Origin: Cryptomeria japonica
Taxonomy: Eukaryota; Streptophyta; Pinopsida; Cupressales; Cupressaceae
Direction: 5' to 3'
Assembly: GCF_030272615.1 (NCBI RefSeq)
Contig: NC_081415.1
Span: 603,405,644 to 603,469,643, forward strand
DNA length: 64,000 nt
The notes beneath the pieces were generated by a model. It had not been told where the DNA came from. It made no database searches and was given only the letters and a program-made list of their open reading frames with translations. This document shows positions 12,801-23,165 of this stretch, in pieces. A program made the position numbers and the translations under genes. Each line of letters opens with the position of its first letter. Within the stretch, counting starts at the first letter, position 1.

Positions 12801-13387
12801 GTCCTACAACTATCAACCTACCTATCTTCACAAATAATTCTTTGAGAGGCCCATTCCTAAGGTGGTTCCTTTTCACACTATACACTTGAGCTAATGATTT
12901 AAAATTAATAGGCTCTAGAAAATTAGTGTATTCACTTAACCCAAAGGCATTCCTGAATTTCTCATTATTAATTTCAATGAGGGCTTTCCTGTTGATATCC
13001 TTAACAATTCTTGTAATTGGGTCATAATTATGCGCAATCTAGGTCAAAAGATCCACATCAAAGAAAACCCCAGGGACCACCAACTTTCCAACATCCAACT
13101 CCCAGATACTGTTTTGAGAGGCTGAAGAGTTTCTCATGCTGAATCCAACATTGAATAATCCCAAACCAGACATTCCTATTTGAGGGTCTCTTAACCAATT
13201 GAGGGTCTCTTAACCAATTACCCTTATCATATAATCCTTCTCCTCTTTTCAGGCAAGGAGCTCTTGGCACCAATTCTTTCATTTTGGAAGCCACATTAGT
13301 TGACAACATCAACTGTTCAAGGAAATCATCACAAATGGCCCTCTCTTGGTAATTGACCTTTCTTTAGAATTCCCTCTTAGGTGCCAT
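9801..13387 (-). pseudogene. LTR-embedded accessory ORF, copy 1
   Basis: This is a frame of about 1,195 codons starting MAPKRE (CAT at 13385-13387) and ending EKDL-stop at 9801. It lies wholly inside the LTR. Parts: an N-terminal region; a core at about 12379-12885 (HYMLMVAQ, then FGWYSLLTHLFLFKG, YFASG); a basic low-complexity middle; a coiled coil at about 10365-10892; and a helical C-terminus (NKIRNFWKRL). Apart from single stop codons, the frame breaks between sub-frames only where this copy has a 19-base duplication (13181-13218) and a 74-base deletion (about 11577), so the ancestral frame was continuous. The core's hydrophobic pattern resembles the 'putative plant transposon protein' type found in plant retroelements; I infer that from memory. 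Function unknown; it is not RT, integrase or protease. Confidence 0.65.
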
Positions 13388-13510
13388 CTTTTAAAAAATA
13401 AGCAAGCAATCTAACAATCACCCTCAATTGTTCTGTGACAAATCAAAACCTCAATTTAAAACACACATAGTTAAAATGATGGCCAAACAAGAGTATAGAA
13501 AAAGTTGCTT

Positions 13511-13759
13511 TTACTCAAAGGAATTAGCTTTGCAACTGAATAAATCCTCTTTACAACTACTTCTTTGCAAATACTCTTTAGAATGATACCTTAGTTTAAT
13601 TGATACGAGATCATATATGGCACCTGGGCTCTTAACTGCAACATTGATTTCACATGCTTTGGCCATCCCTTCAGAATTGTATTCATGAAAGAATTCAAAA
13701 TTTTCGTTCCAACGGGTCACAACGCCTACGTATTTTCTTTTCGCTATTTCGCAAGGCAT
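13511..13759 (-). CDS. 82-codon ORF in the Tat LTR, copy 1
   Basis: A small intact frame starts MPCEIAKRKYVGVV and lies 123 bases upstream of the long LTR ORF. The copy in the other LTR (26927-27175) has the same length, with no stop or indel. By my count the two differ at 15 of 82 positions, several of them conservative (V/I, Y/F, L/M, K/R). It has no signal peptide or membrane segment and I do not recognise it. It could be a short protein, a first exon of the long ORF, or an upstream ORF. Confidence 0.45.
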   Translation of the reverse strand: MPCEIAKRKYVGVVTRWNENFEFFHEYNSEGMAKACEINVAVKSPGAIYDLVSIKLRYHSKEYLQRSSCKEDLFSCKANSFE

Positions 13760-14690
13760 AACTTCTTAGCAATTTTGCTTCACAAAATCATGTTAGCCGT
13801 CCGATCAAATGAGACATGATTGGTCTTTACACTAGCTTAGCACTTTTACCTTTTCATCGGGCCTTATCTCGTTTCTCCATTTCACAGGGCATATCCTTCA
13901 AACATCTTACAAGAATGAAATAATGCCAGCCGTTAGATTAAAATGAAGTTGATCTTCCTTTAACTTCATGTTTTATTTTCCTTTGGAAATGAAAAACCTT
14001 TTTGCCATTTCGCAGAGCATAAAGCATGAGCACTTTACCTTTGCGAATTCACGTGGGCCGTCCAATCAAATGAGACTTGATTGGTCTTTACACTCTGAAC
14101 TGAGTCCAACAAATGTGGGCTCTCTAACTCAACCCCAAACACTTGGCATCTAGTCATTTTCCAAGCTGACATGTCAGTCTTTCATTTGCTAAGAGAAAAA
14201 CATTAGGTTCCTCCTCATTTTTGCCACCTATATCTATCAGAATACCTTTTATCCTATGGCATGACTCACTTCTGGGACCCACCTTCTTTTAACTCTCGGA
14301 CCTATCTTGCTGACTATTGCGGTTTCTACCACGTGCAATCATCTTACTCACCTTTTAGACTAGCTGGACTATCTGCTTGGAGTACCACATCATTTCACCA
14401 TTTCACAGAGGATAACCATCAAGCTTTTTTATCTTGCAAAACAGCGCAAACCATTGGATCAAATTGAAAATGACCATCTTTTAAGGAAACCCTTTAGAAA
14501 ATTCTTCGCATGTCAGGCCCCACCACCTTTTCATTATTTCATGAAAGGTATTTTACTCGCGAGTTCAAGCTACGAAACAGCGCCAGCCATTGGATGAAAT
14601 CTGATATGACCATCTTTTAAGTGAGGCCCTTTTTGCCATTTTGCGGGTCTTAAACCATGCACAACTTTGCCTAGCGAAATAGTGAAAACC
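13735..14690 (-). repeat. Degenerate repeat units in the LTR leader
   Basis: At least five copies of a loose composite unit occur. One half reads, on the plus strand, CCATTTCGCAGGGCATA (13735, 13875, 14005, 14395 and 14635, approximately). The other reads AGCCGTTCGATCAAATGAG with variants (about 13795, 13935, 14050, 14450 and 14585). The matching tract of the other LTR is about 27150-28075, where one unit contains the palindrome TTTCGCGAAA. It precedes the LTR ORFs in element orientation and could be promoter or leader sequence. Confidence 0.6.
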
Positions 14691-15186
14691 ATAGATTTTC
14701 CTAAAAGATGCACACAACTTAATGGGCCTGACAACATTAGGAGGCAAATAATTATAAGGCATAAAATTTATGATTAATTCACAAGATCGTGTAGGCAAAT
14801 GACAAGGGGGAACACTTCTTATGAACCTGAGACCCATTACTTAAGTGGATAAAGTAACGAAGAATTAGAAACCAGGGGCTTTCAATATTTTGCGAAAATA
14901 TTGGAGAATTTGAAATTAAAAACCTAAAACCCCCAAGACCTAACATAGAGTTGAAGCAATTGACAACAGGTCTAATTCAAAATTTCAAAATTTAGCTGAC
15001 TTATGGGAAAGTAAAATCCATTTTTTAAACAGTAATAATAGCGTCTCTGACTGGGGATGGTTTATCGCAGGGTCAACACAAGAAAACTCAGAAAACTCTG
15101 GAGAAAAAGACCAAAATACAGACCCAAATAGAAAAGCAGGAAAGAAAGAAAATATGTACAAACAAAGGACCTACTATGCATGGACA

Positions 15187-16567
15187 TTAAGAGAAATAAT
15201 GTTTCAGGAATTGTCCATGCACTGGAAATTCCTGTATTTCATCATTCATGTTCTTCACAAAATATGAATCCTTACCATTTAAGTCACAAACCTCAAAAGG
15301 GCCAATCCACAGTGATTCAAATTTTTTGTGCTTTCCTTTATCCTGTCCTTTTGCATTCCACTGAAAAACCATGTCATCAATTTGAAACTTCATTAATGAT
15401 GTTCTTTGATCAAAAGGTATTTGGATTGTGATTGGATCTTCAGATTTATTTTGTGAGCTAAATCTCTGAGCTCTTCCACCTCCACAATTTAGATCATTCG
15501 GTCTTCCATAGGTTCAGATAACTCCATATCCTCATCTTGCAAGAACTTGTAAACTAGAAGAAGATTATTCACTGGCAATCTGACCTGAGCTCCATAGACC
15601 AGTTCAAAAGGGGACATTCCAATAGCCTTTTTAACTATTATTCTATCCACCCACAGAGCTAACTTCAATTTCTGATCCCAAGATCTTTTATTTTCTTCCA
15701 GGATTTTCTTGCTGATAGTCAAAAGGCTTTTATTGTTGGATTCTGCTTGTCCATTCCCCTAAGGGTGATAAGGTGAAGAGTAAGACATGAGTATTCCATG
15801 ACTAGTACAAAAGCCTATGAACTCTTCTGATCTAAAACACATGGCATTATCCATCACCAATTTTGTAGGTACTCCAAATTTGGTTACAACATTATCCATC
15901 AGGAAACCAATGACAACCTTATTTGTAGCCCTTCTTGTAGGAATAGCTTCTATCCATTTTGTGAAATAATCAGTGGCTACTATGATCCATCTGTGACCTC
16001 TCCCTGACCTCTCAACAATCTCTCCAATAAAATAAATGCCCCACTGGACAAAAGGAGCTTCTACAAAGACTGGATTTAGGGGTAAGGCTCCTTCATATTT
16101 CAGCTTAGATGAGAATTTCTGACATGGGTCACATTTCTGAACATATGCATGAGTATCTTTAAATAAAGTGGGCCAATAGTACCCAGCCCAGATTATCTTA
16201 CCAGCAGTAGTCTTAGCAGAGTAGTGCCCTCCACATGCATTTCAGTCAATACTTGTCTAGCCTAGAATTCATCCAAACACATTAGTAATTCTCCATCTCT
16301 TTTCCTCCAGAATAGATCACCCTGAATGAGCACATATTTTTGGGACTTAAGTTTTAGAGTTCTTTTTTGATTATGTGTCATTCCTTCTGAGAATGTAGCA
16401 TCTCTTAAGAATCTGACTATCTCTGAGTACCAAGGTTGCCTTTCATTGCTAGTGACTAAAGTATCTCTGACTTCAACATTATGTATTTCAACATTGATAA
16501 GATTTGACTCATTCATGCATTTAGCCAAACCTAAACCTCTTACCAATTTGGTAATCTTTATCTCCAA
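15187..16567 (-). pseudogene. Integrase of the Tat-like element
   Basis: Reading on the minus strand, the pre-core region (VRFLRDATFSEGM, VLIQGDLFWRKRDGELL) is at 16262-16567. The catalytic core follows across frames with stops at about 15720-16100, and the C-terminal part is at 15187-15722 (GMSPFELVYGAQVRLP, FESLWIGPFEV). Of the D-D-E triad, the first Asp is Tyr (QWGIYFIGEI at about 16045), the second is present (VMDNAMCF), and the Glu is present (GNGQAESNNK). Two frameshifts and several stops add to the damage. This copy cannot integrate. It is the last coding domain, ending about 145 bases from the 3' LTR. Confidence 0.85.
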
Positions 16568-18106
16568 GTCAAATTCTTGGATTCTATTAATCCATCTGCA
16601 TCTTTTCCCTATAACTTCAGACTAGGACAGAATATCCTTAACTGCAGCATGTGGGACATAGGCAATGATATTTGCATTCACCAGATATGGCCTAAAAGCC
16701 TTAACAACTTTAACTAGAGCATAAGCTTGTTTTTTCATGGTCTCATATTTCAATTCTTCTGCCTACAAAGACTTACTATAGAAGGCTATGGGATGTTCAT
16801 ATCCCTCATTGTCCTTTTGTAACAATATTGCAGCTACTGTATGATATGAAGCAAAGGAAAAAAAAGAAAAGGGCTTATTGTAATAAGGAGATTTTAACAC
16901 TAGTGCTTCCTGAATCGCCTTCTTAATTTCAGCAAAAGCCTTTGAGGCCTCTTGATCTCAACAAAATTTGATATCCTTCTTGAGCAACTTGACAATAGGC
17001 TTCACTATCTCTGCAAAGTTTGCAATGAATCTCCTAACAAAATTCACCTTGCCTAGAAAAGATTGAATACCTTTTACATTTTTAGGTTCGGACACCTTAT
17101 TTATTTCTTCAATTCTTTCAGGGTCTATCCTTACCTTGGAAATAATGTGTCCCAATAGTTTTCCTTCAGTGACTCCAAAATGACATTTCTTGGGATTTAG
17201 TGACACACCAAAGTCCAAAGCTGTATTGAACACCTTTTCCAAATGTCCACAATGATCATCAGCCCTTTTGGAGAAACAGGTTAAATCATCTTGATAAACC
17301 ACCATGATGATATTAATGAATTATTTGAAGGCTACATCCATGGCTCTCTAAAATGTAGCTCCAACATTTTTCAATCCGAATGGCATTCTCACATAGACAT
17401 ATGTTCCCCATGGAGTAGTGAAGGCAGTTTTAAACTATTCAAATTCCTTCACTAACACTTGATTGTATCCTAAAAAACCATCCATCATGGATAAAAGGTC
17501 ACATCATGTCACTCTCTAGAACATGGCTTCCATATTTGGGGAAGAGTAGTTATCTTTCAAAGAGGCAACATTTAAATTTCTGAAATCTACACACAATCTA
17601 ATGTCCCCATTCTTCTTTCTTACTGGGACTAGATTAGAGACCCATGAAGAATGCCTTATTGGTTTGATAATCCCTCCTTCTCTCAATTTAGTCAACTCTT
17701 GCTGCATTTTAGTTTCTAGTAGGGGATTGATGGGCCTTTGTTTTTGTCTGAAAGGCTTAGCATCTGGAAGTAGAGGAACTTCATGCTAAAAAAGGTCTTG
17801 TCTATACACTTTTAGGTCTTCATAAGACCAAGCAAAAACATGTTTATATTTATTCAATAAATTAATAAGGTTATTCCTAACATGAGGGGGTAATTTATTT
17901 CCAATATATACTAACTTAGGGGATGATTCAGTCCCCAAGTTACCCTCCTCTAACTCTTCCAACTTGGTGGTAGATTGCTGATGTAAGTGACTGTCATTAT
18001 AACTGAACATGATTTCCAGCTCTACCAGCCCTTTAGGTATTTCATTGGTTTCCTTCTCGACTAAATCATTTCCAAACACTATTTCCTTATTGTCAACCAA
18101 CTCCAC
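16568..18106 (-). pseudogene. Reverse transcriptase and RNase H of the Tat-like element
   Basis: RT begins after a variable linker (17786-18106, LINLLNKYKHVFAWSYEDL). Its finger region (LREGGIIKPIRHSSWVSNLV, VRKKNGDIRLCVDFRNLN) is at 17516-17707. The palm motif is YQDDL at about 17290, so both catalytic Asp residues are present. The connection and RNase H run to about 16600 (HPIAFYSKSL, KYETMKKQAYALV). The first RNase H Asp is replaced by Tyr (FASYHTVAAILLQ). All these pieces share one reading frame, interrupted only by stop codons such as those after AMF, CDQ and SKSL. Confidence 0.85.
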
Positions 18107-18127
18107 CAGTGCATTGCAATCAATCTT

Positions 18128-19168
18128 TCATCCATCATAATCATCAACACATTGGATGAACCTAAGAATGTTTTCATCATCAGCAAAAACTTGCCAATTG
18201 TACACATTGTTAGGGATGGTAGGCCTGGATTTTATCTCCATAGTGGAAATACCAATTAATGTTGCATCATCATTCTTTAAGGAAACATTGGCTAGGAAAT
18301 CTGCCATAATGTTCTTTGATTGCTCTATCCAATTAATAGAAAATGCACTGAAATGCTCAATAACATCCCAAACTGCATGCTTATATCTCTTTAATCTATC
18401 ATTCTTAGATGCATATTTGGCTCTCACCTGAGATACCACCAATTCTGAATCCCCTAACACTATCAACAACTGGATTCCATGCTTCTTTGCAACTTTAAGC
18501 CCCAGCAATAGAGCTTCATACTCTGTAGTGTTATTTGTGCATTGGAAGGCTAATAAGAATGAATACTTGAAAGTTATACCTAATGGGGATACAAAAAGAA
18601 CCCCTGCTCCAGATCCTTCTTTGGAGCAAGCTCCATCAAAATACATCTGCCATAATCCATATTGTTGTGCTTCTAACTCGACCACAATGGGGTCAGTATT
18701 CTTCAGTTGAGGTAAAATTGGTTGAAGTCTAAAGTTATCAAGATCTACATCAATCATACAATTGAGCATATTAGGGTCTACATTTTCTATTACCCTAGGA
18801 GCACGTGGCTCTCTGTACAATTTGACCTGATTTCCATTAATTGGAATGGTGGCATAGGATAAGTCTAGTTGAACATTTCCTCCTACTGCTGCTACCCATT
18901 GCCTAGAAAGTAACATACCATAATGGGGTTTGGTATTAGTAACAATAACATCCATTTTATAGGTTGCCTCAGGGAATGCTGCTATTTTTACCTCAACATC
19001 TTTCATTGTACCTATCACAAGTACTTCCCTATTATCCATGGCATAGCATTTCCCATACACAATGGATACTGACAATCCTAATTCTTTCATAACACCATAG
19101 GGTGTTACATTAGCAAAAACTCTTGAATCTATCATGCAGTTTTTAATCAACCGATTATTTACTAACAA
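18128..19168 (-). CDS. Protease plus extra RNase H domain, upstream of RT
   Basis: This 346-codon open segment is in frame with gag and RT. Residues 1-130 are a retropepsin: CMIDSRVFANV replaces the usual D-S/T-G (Gly to Arg), and the downstream flap reads YGMLLSRQWVAAVGG. Residues about 172-300 are a complete RNase H fold: D178 (YFDGACSKEG), E218 (TEYEALLLGL), D240 (VLGDSELVV) and D290 (ADFLANVS), so all four acidic positions are present. Tat elements are known for a second RNase H of this kind, but in published plants it normally follows RT-RNase H, whereas here it precedes RT. It probably digests the RNA template where the RT-linked domain is defective. Piece of a longer polyprotein. Confidence 0.8.
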   Translation of the reverse strand: MLVNNRLIKNCMIDSRVFANVTPYGVMKELGLSVSIVYGKCYAMDNREVLVIGTMKDVEVKIAAFPEATYKMDVIVTNTKPHYGMLLSRQWVAAVGGNVQLDLSYATIPINGNQVKLYREPRAPRVIENVDPNMLNCMIDVDLDNFRLQPILPQLKNTDPIVVELEAQQYGLWQMYFDGACSKEGSGAGVLFVSPLGITFKYSFLLAFQCTNNTTEYEALLLGLKVAKKHGIQLLIVLGDSELVVSQVRAKYASKNDRLKRYKHAVWDVIEHFSAFSINWIEQSKNIMADFLANVSLKNDDATLIGISTMEIKSRPTIPNNVYNWQVFADDENILRFIQCVDDYDG

Positions 19169-19189
19169 AGTAACATAGAAAGGGTCTAC

Positions 19190-19954
19190 CTATGAAGGCT
19201 CTTGAGTGATAGTGGTTCCAACATAAACCTCTAGGGTTTGGAACTCTTGATCCTTTCCAATTCTAGCTGAACCGGTGGGTAAGACTATGTCACTATCAGA
19301 TATACTAGAAAATAAAGACAAGGCTGCATCCCTATGTTCTTTAATCTTCAGTAATTCTACTAATGGAACAGTGACCTTCATTTGAGTAAGAGCTTGAGCC
19401 ATGTCAAATGTAGAACTATTGCTTGTTTCAGTATTAGCTCTAGCTCTTTCTGTCTTGAGCTGACTTGCCTTTTTCACTGTGGCAGCTCCTTGTATGTCAC
19501 TAGTATCTGTACTCTTTGGTACATCTTTGACTTGTTCCTTCTTTTCTTGACCAATCTTAGGAACAGTAGTAGCACTACCTGCTGCCCCCTTTTGTGTGGT
19601 CTCTTTTATGAACATGGAACCAGGTTCACCCTGATTAGTGTCCTTCTTGGTGTGTCTCAAGTTATAGTTGTGTTTTGCTTGGGAAATGGTGGCTTTAGTG
19701 AGATTTTTGACTTCTTCCTCACTAGGCCTTCTAAGATGAACCTCTTCATCCTCAATTGTTACCATATTCAACGTAGGATGCCAATCTAAGGTTAGTTGCC
19801 CTTGAACAAACCTTTCATTATCTAATACATCACTGTATTCACTTTGTATAGACTCCTCATCACTTTCTATGATGGTTTCAAACATATTGATGTTAGTCTC
19901 AGCTTCTTGTCTCATAGATTCTTCAAGAGCTTGAGCTACTGCACACTGATGAGG
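19190..19954 (-). pseudogene. Gag-protease linker of the Tat-like element
   Basis: An acidic then Lys/Thr/Ser-rich stretch follows the gag zinc knuckle and precedes the protease in the same frame. It has no recognisable fold (ESDEESIQSEYSDVLDNE, then SEEEVKNLTKATISQAKHNY). One stop separates it from the protease segment. It corresponds to the variable linker normal in this group. Confidence 0.65.
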
Positions 19955-22005
19955 AGAATGTGGTCCATCACAAGCAATTCACCATGGAGTGTTTTCCATA
20001 TTATGGATAGTTTTCCCTTTCAAGGGATCTGGAGTGTCCTGATTTTGGGCAATTTTGGGCTTCTCATTTTGGGGTTTGCCATCTTTCCAGTTGGTATTAT
20101 ATGGCATTTCATGCAATCTAGGGGGTCTATCTTGCCAATTATAATAAGGCTTGTCATTTTTGTTTACCTTGGCAGTCAAATCCTTCATTGCAATAACCAA
20201 TTTCTCTATCTTATCATCATCCTTAGCAACTTTATTAGGTTGATGTTTTGTTTCCTGCCATAATCTACCATTTGTTCTTCTTCCTAACTTCTTGGATGCT
20301 TTTCTATTACTTTCTACATTTATGGCGATCTAAAAGCATCTCTCAAGTTATGTGGATTCTTATCTCTCAGGATATAGGCCATTTTAGAATCAAATGTATT
20401 ATAATAAGTATTTAAACACATGTTATCATCTAATCTCATCACTTGATACAATCTGTGCATGGATTTTTTGAATCTGGCATTGAAGTTAGTGACCATTTCA
20501 TTATCAAACTTTTTGATATTATTGAATTCATTGAGCATGAAGCTCACATTAGTCTTGTCACCATACTACTCTTGAAAACAATTTTTAAAATCCTCCCATG
20601 ACCCTATGCTATTGACTGGAAGACCTCTGTACCAATCTCTTGCATCATCAACCAAGGATTGGACAAATAGTTTCATGATAACATCCTCATCCACTATCTC
20701 ATAATTGTTTATTAGGTCCCCAAAAGATTTCAGATGTTCCTTAGCACTAATGGCATTGTTCCTAGCAAATTTATGGAGTCTGTCTCTTAACTCAGTAGGA
20801 ACATGATTGGGATATACTGGGATCCCATCAAAGAATAATTGTTTATATTGTTCTAAATTGATTGGTCTCCTTTGAAAAGGGGTAATAACATTATTATTTC
20901 CCATGTTCATTCTAATCTTTTGAATTGGAGACTGAGATATTTGGGTGTGATGACTATTCATAGGGATTTGACTCACTGATGCTACATTAGCAGGCACTGT
21001 ATGTTGAATCTTAACAAGGGGAAGAGAAATTTGTTGAGGATCGGGCTTATTAAGATCTTCTGATGGAAACGTGATAGGGGGAGCCTTTAAGTAACTAATT
21101 TTTCTTTTTACTTCCTGATTTGCTGCTTCCAATTCAGCTTTCTCTAGCTCCATTTGGAGATCCTCCTTTTCTCTCCTCATTCCTTCCATTTCTCTCTCAT
21201 GTGCTAACAACCTATGAGAAACCTCCTCTGTAGTTTTAGATTCAATTCCATCATCTACCCATTTCTATTTTCCTTTATCCACATTTGTCCTAGGAAACTG
21301 CGAATCACTGAGTACTTCCTTACTTGGCTGAACTACTGACCTATATGTTGGCTTAGCCTTGGGGATCAGGATTTCTCTAATCATAGGGCCTTCCTCATCA
21401 CTTTTTTCCCTCTCTTTTGCTAGTAACTCAAGATTAGCTATCTATCTAAGAAGCCTATCTCTCTCCATTAATTTAGCTTTAGCCTCTTTCTCCCTATCTA
21501 CTTCCTTGTGGGCTCTTAGGGAGACTAAATGGTGAACTCTTCTATTCAAGTCTTCAATCTCTTGGGACACTTTATCTTCATCAGGGAAATTTTCTTCAGA
21601 GTCTAATACATTGACTTGGTCTATGTCAATCAAACTAATGTTTCCATGTATTGTTCTAGGCATAGAGTGTCTAATTGCATTTGAACTGGTCCTATCTCTT
21701 GCAGAAAGACTAACATGGGATAAATCTCGATTTAAAACAGGTGCATTATCAATATTTCCAAACAATCCTGAATGGAAACCTAATATATCATGTTCTAAAT
21801 GTCTGGAAGATGAATTAGACTTTGCATAAACAAGTCGATCAGGCATCTTACCAGTGTTATTGTTCTTTTGTACCCAAGCAACATTTAATGGTTCAGGTAA
21901 CACAAATCTCTTTTGACCTCTCCGTGACTGCTCTGGCAAAGCTTCTTGCAAAGTTTCACGAGGATGCTTCTTCATGAATGACTTGGTGTTTTTTCCTCCT
22001 TGCAT
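19955..22005 (-). pseudogene. Gag of the Tat-like element
   Basis: The gag frame opens at the ATG at 22005 (MQGGKNTKSFMKK), about 190 bases after the PBS. A Glu/Lys coiled coil lies at about 21150-21500. The capsid-like core is at 20566-20760 (FVQSLVDDARDWYRGLP, SWEDFKNCF), continuing at 20320-20547 (VTNFNARFKKSM, AYILRDKNPHNL). One frameshift lies between about 20200 and 20320. A CCHC knuckle ends the gag at about 19955-19995 (IACDGPHSPHQC), its first Cys replaced by a TGA stop. Several stop codons interrupt the frame. Confidence 0.8.
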
Positions 22006-22194
22006 TACATTTTTTTTTTTTTGAAATGATTTACAATTCGCAGGGACTAGTTCCAATATGACAAAGTAGCCACCCACAAGAATATGGGAATTATGAAAAC
22101 AAACTATTAGAATAATATGCCAGAATTCCACAAACACAATAGTTATCTATACAAATTTAAGCACAAATCTGTGTCTGGATCCTTAATGTGACTC

Positions 22195-22212
22195 TCCCCA
22201 CCAGAGTCGCCA
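22195..22212 (-). other. Primer-binding site of the Tat-like element
   Basis: On the minus strand TGGCGACTCTGGTGGGGA lies 7 bases inside the 5' LTR end. It is not the initiator-Met type used by the other elements here. TGGCGACTC-type sites are typical of Tat/Ogre elements, for which an Arg tRNA has been proposed; that assignment is from memory. Confidence 0.75.
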
Positions 22213-23165
22213 CTTTTGTTGTCCTCAAAATCTTCTTCACTTCAACATCCTTAAAATAAAATGATTGAACTCTATGCAGAAGAGATATCAAAGGCAAGGA
22301 AATTCTTAGGACAACATGTGACAAGGTTTTGATCTAACCTTCTACACTTTGGACTTATTCAGAGTCTAGGTGGGTATACCTTTGTGAACTAAATTCACAC
22401 CTTCAAAGAAAATAAATCCATGGCAAACAAGTCCAGAAAACCAGTGGATCTAATCACCTTGAAACTAACTGAAACAAAGGAATGAAAACTATACTCATAT
22501 TCAGTATTGTGACCTACAAAACATGTAATAGACAACTTCAATCAATACCAATGCCTTATCCAAGGTCACAGAGTCATCTAAATTAAGACAATACTCCCCA
22601 AGCAAAATATCTTTACACATCCCATTGATTCGACTTCTGTTAATCCTTATACGTGCCTGACACTTACAAGAATTTATGCATATCAAATTAAACTATGATC
22701 ATCAAGATTCAAAGTACCCTATGAAGATTTTACTAGTAGGAATGATCCCCGCATCTTTAATTTCCCTCCTAAAGAGAAAAGCTAGCAAACACATCTACTT
22801 GAAAATTGCCTTGCAACCCCATTCAAACAAAATAACCCTGGATTATTTAGAATGAAAATAGTAAACAAATTGCAAACACATTTGAAGATGACACAAAGTT
22901 TTACTCAAAGCCGATGGTCTATATATTAATATATTCTTCAAGAAAGTATTACAAAAACTTTGGAATTTTCTCCATTACACTTAGAAAAGCTCAGATATGA
23001 ATTTCTGTAGTGTTTTCGTACCATTCTTTTGTGATCTCCTTCTCTCTAGTCCTAGTATCCATTTATAACAATATGGATGCACAAAGCTTTGAACTTTCCT
23101 AGGAGAGTTTGTTACAATCATTTCTTTTCAAAAAACGAAGTTACAAAGCCTTTTACAAAAAATAG

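Larger units (their letters stand above)
8848..15040 (-). repeat. 3' LTR of the Tat-like element (6.2 kb)
   Basis: This is the downstream LTR in element orientation. It matches 22220-28454 along its whole length. Against that copy it has a 19-base tandem duplication (13181-13218) and lacks 74 bases at about 11577. Its 5' terminus is TATTATTACTG, where the other copy has TGTTATTACTG, so the conserved TG is mutated. From the element's 5' side it contains repeats (13735-14690), a small ORF, and a long ORF to 9801, then about 950 bases with no frame of note. Confidence 0.85.

Noticed and set aside
15041-15075. Polypurine tract for the Tat-like element
   Set aside because: The minus strand next to the LTR reads AGTCAGAGACGC, which is not a clean purine run. 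I could not call it with confidence.
18156-20263. Long plus-strand open frames opposite the Tat gag-pol region
   Set aside because: They are hydrophobic, motif-free shadows of the minus-strand protein-coding frame.
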